Assembly (NCBI GenBank): GCA_022113835.1
Contig: JAILWY010000026.1
Location: 14,101,001-14,165,000 of the forward strand
DNA: 64,000 nt
Reading direction: 5' to 3'
DNA from: Atopsyche davidsoni
Lineage: Eukaryota > Arthropoda > Insecta > Trichoptera > Hydrobiosidae
Position 1 is the stretch's first letter. Every line of letters starts with the position of its first letter. The translations under genes were made by a program, and so were the position numbers. The notes under the pieces were generated by a model. It was given only the letters and a program-made list of their open reading frames with translations, made no database searches and was not told where the DNA came from. Shown piece by piece: positions 58,751 through 64,000 of this stretch.

Positions 58751-59475
58751 GTGATATAATCACCGAAAAATATACTCGTACATATATAATCCCCTTAATT
58801 GTTATTGGCATTCGCATTAATACAATTAACATTTGGATGGTTTTATTTTATTTTACAGTATTTTTAAATGTGTATTTTTTATGCGCGTCAGTAAAATTTA
58901 ACATCTCAAATCTAGAATAAAAAGTTCACAGAATTAAACTGTAATAAATTATTTACTACTCTGACTGTATTAGGTTACAGCGATATACAGGCGCGGTTGT
59001 AATCTAGAAAATAATATTTCTAGTTATTCAGCATTGTTGGTATAATTAACACGTAAACGAGTTGTTAATTGGAACGATGGTACCTTACTTTGTAAATAAA
59101 TCATCACATCCGAGACTTTTTAATATCAATTCATTAATTATTCAAAGGCAAAGATTCAAGAGATAGTACAGTATGTTTAATGCAAACACAACTCGGTCTA
59201 GTCTCTATTACATCTCCAGCCCCTCCTTAACGAGGCGATCTGTATTTCGAGCATAATCGAAACCTCGATTTAATTAAACATAATATTTTTAATTATTTTA
59301 TGAGTAAAATAAAATAAAAGTCGTTGAATAATCAAACCTAATTGAATTATCGAAAAAAATATCTCGATCGGTGTATGAATGAAAAACAATAATCGCTATA
59401 TTTAACGAGTCGGATAAAGTCAATTATCAGAACTGATCGATTGCGCCCATCGCTGATTTCGAGTCGATGCCGTCG
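58751..59475. other. AT-rich DNA, nothing identified
   Basis: No genes, elements or islands seen. Confidence 0.5.
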
Positions 59476-59479
59476 AAAC

Positions 59480-59715
59480 GCCCGGCGCACGAAATTCAAT
59501 CTTAATTTCTAGGGCCCCGACAGTTTTCGTGTAAGCTTTTCCGGATCGTTAGGGGAACACCGATTAATATGACAGGCCGGCCGACAATGCCCGCGGGCCC
59601 GTGTAGAACATTCCCCGCTGTCAAGCGATTTATCAGGCCAAACTGGCCGTCCGTCCCGCCGGAGTAAAAATACACCGCGGGATCAATTCCGCTCTCGCGG
59701 TGGCTGTCCATTTTT
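59480..59715. other. GC-rich island
   Basis: ACAGGCCGGCCGACAATGCC near 59571 and GCGATTTATCAGGCC near 59624. A 69-codon minus frame without motifs. Confidence 0.4.
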
Positions 59716-60475
59716 ATTATCTTATAAAATACTTTTCAAAAATTAACCTCTAAATCATCGCGCTAAATGGCGCGCTAAATTAAACAATCCCGGGCCATTT
59801 CGTTATTTTATATATTTTTATATATATATATATTGTAGATCAGTAGCGTATCTAGGGAGGCGATGCATGCGGCTCGCTGGGCGGCACATATATAATAAAT
59901 ATAATGATATTATAATAACCTAACCTAACCTATAAATAAATGAACAAAAACAATCCTAGGCTTTTGCGTTATTTTATATATAGTGCATGGCAGTAGTGGC
60001 TTACCTGTGGGGAGGCAAAAGAGTCGACACATGTTTTTGGGGGCAAACTTTTTTTTTGTATACGTATTTTATTATATTCAGTTATTGTTTCAATCAATTT
60101 TGGTTGATTCAGAAAGGTCGAGTGGTATAAACTCTGGGTGCGCCACTGGCGGGTAGCGCTAGAGTTCGCGCTCGCGGGAGTGACATGTAAAAATGAAACA
60201 CAGAAAGTGAGGAATCATGCCAAGCATGCTACTTAATGGCGGGGCAGATGCGATTGTTGTGTCATTGAGTATTCTCGAAGTGCTACAAAAAAATGATTTA
60301 CGCTAATATCAACCACTTGGGAAGTTATAAGCTCCGTCGTGTCTACATCTGTCGTCGTGTCGTCCATGACGCGAGCGTCCACGTCCCCTGTGCATGAACA
60401 CATCTGCGAAATTATAAACTCACCGGCAAGCCTTTTTTAAAGTACTTATTAGTAGTCTAAATTATTTAACATTAC
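59716..60475. other. AT-rich DNA with short repeats
   Basis: TA microsatellite at about 59807-59834 and a two- to three-unit AACCTAACCTAACCT string at 59917-59932. A GC-richer patch lies at 60135-60190. Confidence 0.45.
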
Positions 60476-60477
60476 TA

Positions 60478-60712
60478 TTTTAAGAAATTCAATATTTTTG
60501 ACAGAGAGTACTTGGTGGAATTCCATTTTAATATTTTTGAATAAAATACTAGACATATAAAGACTAGAATAACAGACAGTACATTACTCTGTTTGATAAT
60601 GCCAACGTGAAAGGTTGGCGAAACCGCTCACTAATAAAAACAAAAATGTGGAAAATCACTCAAGTATTTTATTCAAAAATATTACTATTTTAAGTTATCA
60701 GTTTCTAATAAA
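60478..60712. mobile_element. MITE-like repeat B, copy 3
   Basis: Left end with GACAGAGAGTACTTGGTGG and GGAATTCCATTTTAATATT as in copy 2; right end with AAATCACTCAAGTATTTTAT as in copy 1, followed by TCAAAAATATTACTATTTTA. The two ends are inverted relative to each other. The centre retains half of the hairpin (GTTTGATAATGCCAACG). Confidence 0.65.
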
Positions 60713-61080
60713 AATACAACGGCAAACTATCAGATAAAATTAAGGAATTCGATGATCTACACTCACGAAAAATGTGTTTGTTTGTGTGAAAAATTTGTTA
60801 TATTACACATGTATTTGATATAAATTGAATAACATTTATCTTATCGCATAAATTAAATTGAGTCGTTTCAACAACAAATACAACGGGTCGGGTAGTAAGA
60901 GATCATGCACATTATATGAAATTTAAATATTCGTGTTTAAATTATCAAAATATTATGAATAGCCAAATGGCTAGGAGATCACGAAAATCTGTAAAAAATT
61001 TAAGACATTCAGATATTATCGTTTGTTGTGTGAATTTGGAGTATTACAAATCAATGTGAGATAATGTGTATTTAATTGTA
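60713..61080. other. AT-rich DNA, nothing identified
   Basis: No features recognised. Confidence 0.5.
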
Positions 61081-61084
61081 ACAC

Positions 61085-61420
61085 AATAATCGCGGGAATG
61101 CCGGAGCCGCGGCCCGGCGTGCCGATGTCCCGCGGCGTCACTCGGCGCCTAATTGCCAAAAAATGATGAGAAAGAGCGCTTGGCACGGCGGCCAAGCGAG
61201 CCGCGGCCGCGCCGCAAGTTTCGCGGGAGCGTCCGCGCGCGCAAGTAGAGAGACGCCGGCGAAACTTGCGCCGGGACCTTCTAAATACGCGGCGCGTTCC
61301 AGCGTCGCGGAGAATGCGACGGCCGGCGCTCGCCGCGCGGAATATGTAACCCGAGGGGCGACCTGCTGCAGCCGGCCACTTGGCTCTATTTGGGCGAAAC
61401 TTCCTTAACGGATTCCTTGG
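61085..61420. other. GC-rich island
   Basis: The densest CpG block of the window (CGGCGGCCAAGCGAGCCGCG near 61187). An 81-codon plus frame (61163-61408) is Arg/Ala-rich as expected from composition, without motifs. Confidence 0.45.
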
Positions 61421-61478
61421 GATAGGTCAATAATATCAGTGGTATGCATAAGCATTTTCTAAGAGATGGCGTTACTAG

Positions 61479-62542
61479 TATTGGAATGCTATACTTTATT
61501 TAACTTCATTGTGAAGCGTCAGTGTTGCGCTTTATTTTTCAGTATATGTCATATCGCTGAAGTGAATACAACGTTTTTTTTTTTGAGCTCTCAACATGTC
61601 AACTTTTGTACCAAACAAAACGCAATTTGCGGGAAGCTTTACTTTTCGAAAGTCACCGATTGCTGTGTGAAGTTTATGGTGAACATGCTCTATCGCAACA
61701 AACGTGTGAGTACCGGTTTCGACGCTTTAAAAGTGGTGATTTTGATGTGGATGACATAGAACGTCCAGGCCAACGAAAAAAAATTCGAAGATGAAGAATA
61801 AGAGGCATTGCTCGATAAAGACTCGTGTCAAAAGCAAACAGAACTCGCAGAATCATTGGAAGTTGATCGAGCAACAATTTCAAGACACTTGGGAATGATT
61901 CAAAAGCAAGGAAATTGGGTGCCACATGAATTGAAGCCGAGAGTCGTCGAAAGGCGATTTTACATTTCGGAAATGCTACTTGAACGCCACAAAAAGAAGT
62001 CATTTTTGCATCGTATCATCATGGTGATGAAAAATGGATTCGCTACGACAACCTGAGGCATAAAAAATCATGGGGTAAGCCCGGACATGCATCAACATCG
62101 ACAGACAACAATTGATGCGTTTGAAGCGAGCATTGGCAGAAAAATGGCCAAAATATGCGACCAGGCACGAGTCTATAGTTTTCCATCATGACAATGCTCG
62201 ACCACATGTTGCTAAATCGGTTAAAACATATTTGGAAAACAGTGGATGGGAAGTTCAGACCTTGCCCCTTCCGACTACCACTTGTTTCGATCGATCCAGA
62301 ATGCCCTTTCTGGAATACGCTTCACTTCTGAACAGGGTATCAAAAATTGGCTTGATTCTTTCTTGGCTTCAAAAGACGAACAGTTCTTTTGGGATGGAAT
62401 CCATAATTTGCCTGAAAGATGGGAAAAAGTAGTGGCTAGCGATGAATACTTTGAATAGAATATAGTGTACCAATTTTTTATGATGAAGCTCCAATTTCAC
62501 GAAAAAAATCCTTAAAATTAATTCATACTGCCAATAATACTA
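61479..62542 (+). mobile_element. Degenerate mariner element
   Basis: Imperfect inverted ends can be aligned: TATTGGAATGCTATACTTTA at 61479 against the reverse complement of 62542, which starts TAGTATTATTGGCAGTATGA. At about 1.06 kb it is shorter than a typical 1.25-1.3 kb mariner, consistent with an internal deletion. The transposase is broken in several places. Its 3' end lies 8 bp from a palindromic MITE. Confidence 0.8.
61596..62458 (+). pseudogene. mariner transposase pseudogene
   Basis: From an ATG at 61596 the frame starts MSTFVPNKTQ, then shifts. The +1 frame carries LREALLFESHRLLCEVYG and FRRFKSGDFDVDDIERPGQ, the helix-turn-helix part. Another shift and a stop near 61790 precede ELAESLEVDRATISRHLG and IQKQGNWVPHELKPR. 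A third shift splits the first catalytic motif (GDEKW, about 62020-62040). About 50 codons are missing near 62105. HHDNARPHVAK (second catalytic Asp) is intact at about 62183. A last shift drops part of the YSPDLAPSDYH motif, which resumes as DLAPSDYHLFRSIQ. The end LPERWEKVVASDEYFE is typical. Inactive. Confidence 0.85.
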
Positions 62543-62549
62543 GCACTAA

Positions 62550-62877
62550 AGCGCTCCACACACGATGTGATAAATTGCCTTGTACTGTGTGTAGCGAATA
62601 TTTGCAGTTTTTGTGAGATTTCGCTGATAGATCGAGGCTTCGCCGATGCAGCCGCGACCGAGGACAAGCAAAGGGTTAACAGACTGCAGAGTTGCCTATT
62701 CCGTCAATGTTTACAAATGTCACTGTAAACATTGACGGAAAACGCGCCTCTGCCGTCTGTCAACCCTTTGCTTGTACTCGGTCGCGGCTGCACCGGCGAA
62801 GCCTCTGCCGATATTCACTACACACGGTGCAACTTGTTGGTCAACAAGGCAATTAATCGCATCGTGTGTGGAGCGCT
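62550..62877. mobile_element. 328-bp foldback MITE (PIF/Harbinger-like target)
   Basis: A near-perfect palindrome: ends AGCGCTCCACACACGATG and its inverse, arms of about 160 bp pairing throughout, and a centre CCGTCAATGTTTACA...TGTAAACATTGACGG. A 3-bp TAA lies on both sides (62547-62549 and 62878-62880), which fits PIF/Harbinger-type insertion. No coding capacity. The transcript would be one long hairpin. Confidence 0.85.
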
Positions 62878-62915
62878 TAAACCTACTTTACCCCTATTTT
62901 ACTTTACTTAATTTT

Positions 62916-63015
62916 ACCCCTCGAGGTAAAATTCATTCTTCTAAACAGTTCAAAATAAAATTGTCCAGATTTAAAAGAATGAATACCATCTTACCTCGAG
63001 GGGTCAAATTGACCC
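62916..63015. repeat. Inverted repeat with CCTCGAGG ends
   Basis: ACCCCTCGAGGTAAAATTCA (62916) is matched by the reverse complement of 62975-63004. Next to it GGGGTCAA/TTGACCCC form an 8-bp hairpin (63000-63015). Possibly a decayed foldback element. Confidence 0.6.
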
Positions 63016-64000
63016 CTCACGTGTGTTGCCCAAAAACATAAAACGACTGGTAAAAAATTAAAAATGCATTGTATGAAATTTGATAACGATACGATAACGA
63101 TTTTATATGTAAAAGTCGAACCAAAGTAAAGCAGCCTACTTTGCGATACAACTGATAACCGATTTGCTTTCGGTCATTGCATTTTGAGTGTTTTTTTTGT
63201 TCAGCTATGTAGGGTTTTATCCAAATTGCCGGATGCGTTCAAATATCTGTAAAATTACGAAACAAATTTTCCATAGTTTTCCCTTTTTTTCTGCTGTACT
63301 TCTATCATATTTTAAAACGGAGTCTTTAAATCGTAAACAGTCATGTGTAAGAAAGTTAACATTGCTAAATTTAAGGTATCAAAAGATTTTCTTAGTCTAA
63401 AAGAAGCTAATTTTTTTAATTTTATATATCATCCACTAACGATTAAAATTATATATATTTATATAGCGCAAGTAAAATAGAGCTCCGCCTTCAATGACAT
63501 CAATCAGAAATGCACCGATCAAAATACAACAACGTCTCACAAAACACTCTATAATTAAATATCTTAACAGTACATCGGTAAAAATAGCAGCACTTTGAAA
63601 TAAATTATTAATGAATACTGATTGTTTAAGTGTTTAAACTGTTTATATTGTCAAAAATAAAAAGTGTATACAGTTATATCTCCACACAGAGCGCTCAAAT
63701 TGAATGAATTAACAGTACATCGGTACAAATAACACAAGTATGTAAGCATGCAGTGCAAGTATGCAAGTTGAGTTCGTGACGAGCAGGATATCAGGTCTCT
63801 GGATGTTAATTTGCAGTTCCGCCGATCTCCTCATATCGCGATGCATCACAGATCTCATCTGATTTATTACTGGCGTGCGCAAAAGAGCACTTTAATGCAA
63901 TATGAATAATTAATCTACGCTGCGGACGCGTCTCTACAGTGCGGATTTAAACCATACATGATTGCATATTAAGAACTTTGAATTATTGATATTTTACATA
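63016..64000. other. AT-rich DNA, nothing identified
   Basis: ACAGTACATCGGTA occurs twice (near 63569 and 63712), a weak short repeat. Frames up to 70 codons have no motifs. A small GC-richer patch lies at 63760-63850. Confidence 0.45.

Noticed and set aside
58449..58832. 127-codon minus-strand open frame
   Set aside because: Composition-driven, with no recognisable motif; start region is AT-rich low complexity.
1..64000. CRISPR arrays, operons or phage genes
   Set aside because: No regularly spaced direct repeats with unique spacers, no ribosome binding sites with gene chains, and overall character is insect nuclear DNA.

Overview
The window looks like gene-poor nuclear DNA from an insect or other arthropod. 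I found no complete host protein-coding gene on either strand. The longest open frames are about 100-130 codons, have no family motifs, and mostly lie in GC-rich patches where stops are rare. The insect reading rests on the transposon content (two mariner remnants with recognisable transposase motifs, Tc1/IS630-like and hAT-like elements, MITEs). Strong AT richness broken by short GC-rich CpG-bearing islands fits the same picture. I cannot name the species.

Layout: an AT-rich background is interrupted about every 1-2 kb by GC-rich islands of roughly 100-400 bp. The islands carry recurring short motifs: the palindrome TGACGTCA (14 perfect copies), CCGCCAT/ATGGCGG (9) and TTTATGGC/GCCATAAA (8). 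This is what a regulatory gene desert or a very large intron of a developmental gene can look like, but that is inference. One GC-rich segment (28246-28421, minus strand) has splice-like borders and could be a small exon.

Mobile DNA dominates what can be named. (1) A family of at least seven inverted-repeat elements carries a central tRNA-like domain (15.8, 30.4, 32.8, 44.1, 44.5, 51.7 and 53.2 kb). One copy holds an inverted pair of tRNA-like domains and another is interrupted by a 203-bp MITE with perfect 23-bp ends and an 8-bp target duplication. (2) A 478-bp hAT-type element (19024-19501) with a perfect 8-bp target duplication contains a fragment of a second transposon. (3) A 600-bp Tc1/IS630-like element (28523-29122) holds a transposase remnant. 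(4) A pogo/Tigger-like MITE lies at 36135-36500. (5) A mariner 3' remnant (41536-41739) interrupts an unclassified repeat. (6) A frameshifted, internally deleted mariner (61479-62542) is followed within 8 bp by a 328-bp near-perfect palindrome with a TAA target duplication (62550-62877). (7) A MITE-like family has three copies (26.7, 27.7, 60.5 kb).

Other structure: a type I hammerhead-ribozyme-like motif (35021-35073); a diverged tandem array with CRE-like sites in its units (42.11-43.34 kb); a three-unit array of about 95 bp (49.25-49.55 kb); GGGGC-rich minisatellites (37.55 and 38.12-38.24 kb); and several perfect hairpins. The features do not form a pathway; the interest lies in the tRNA-bearing elements, the ribozyme-like motif and the motif-dense islands.
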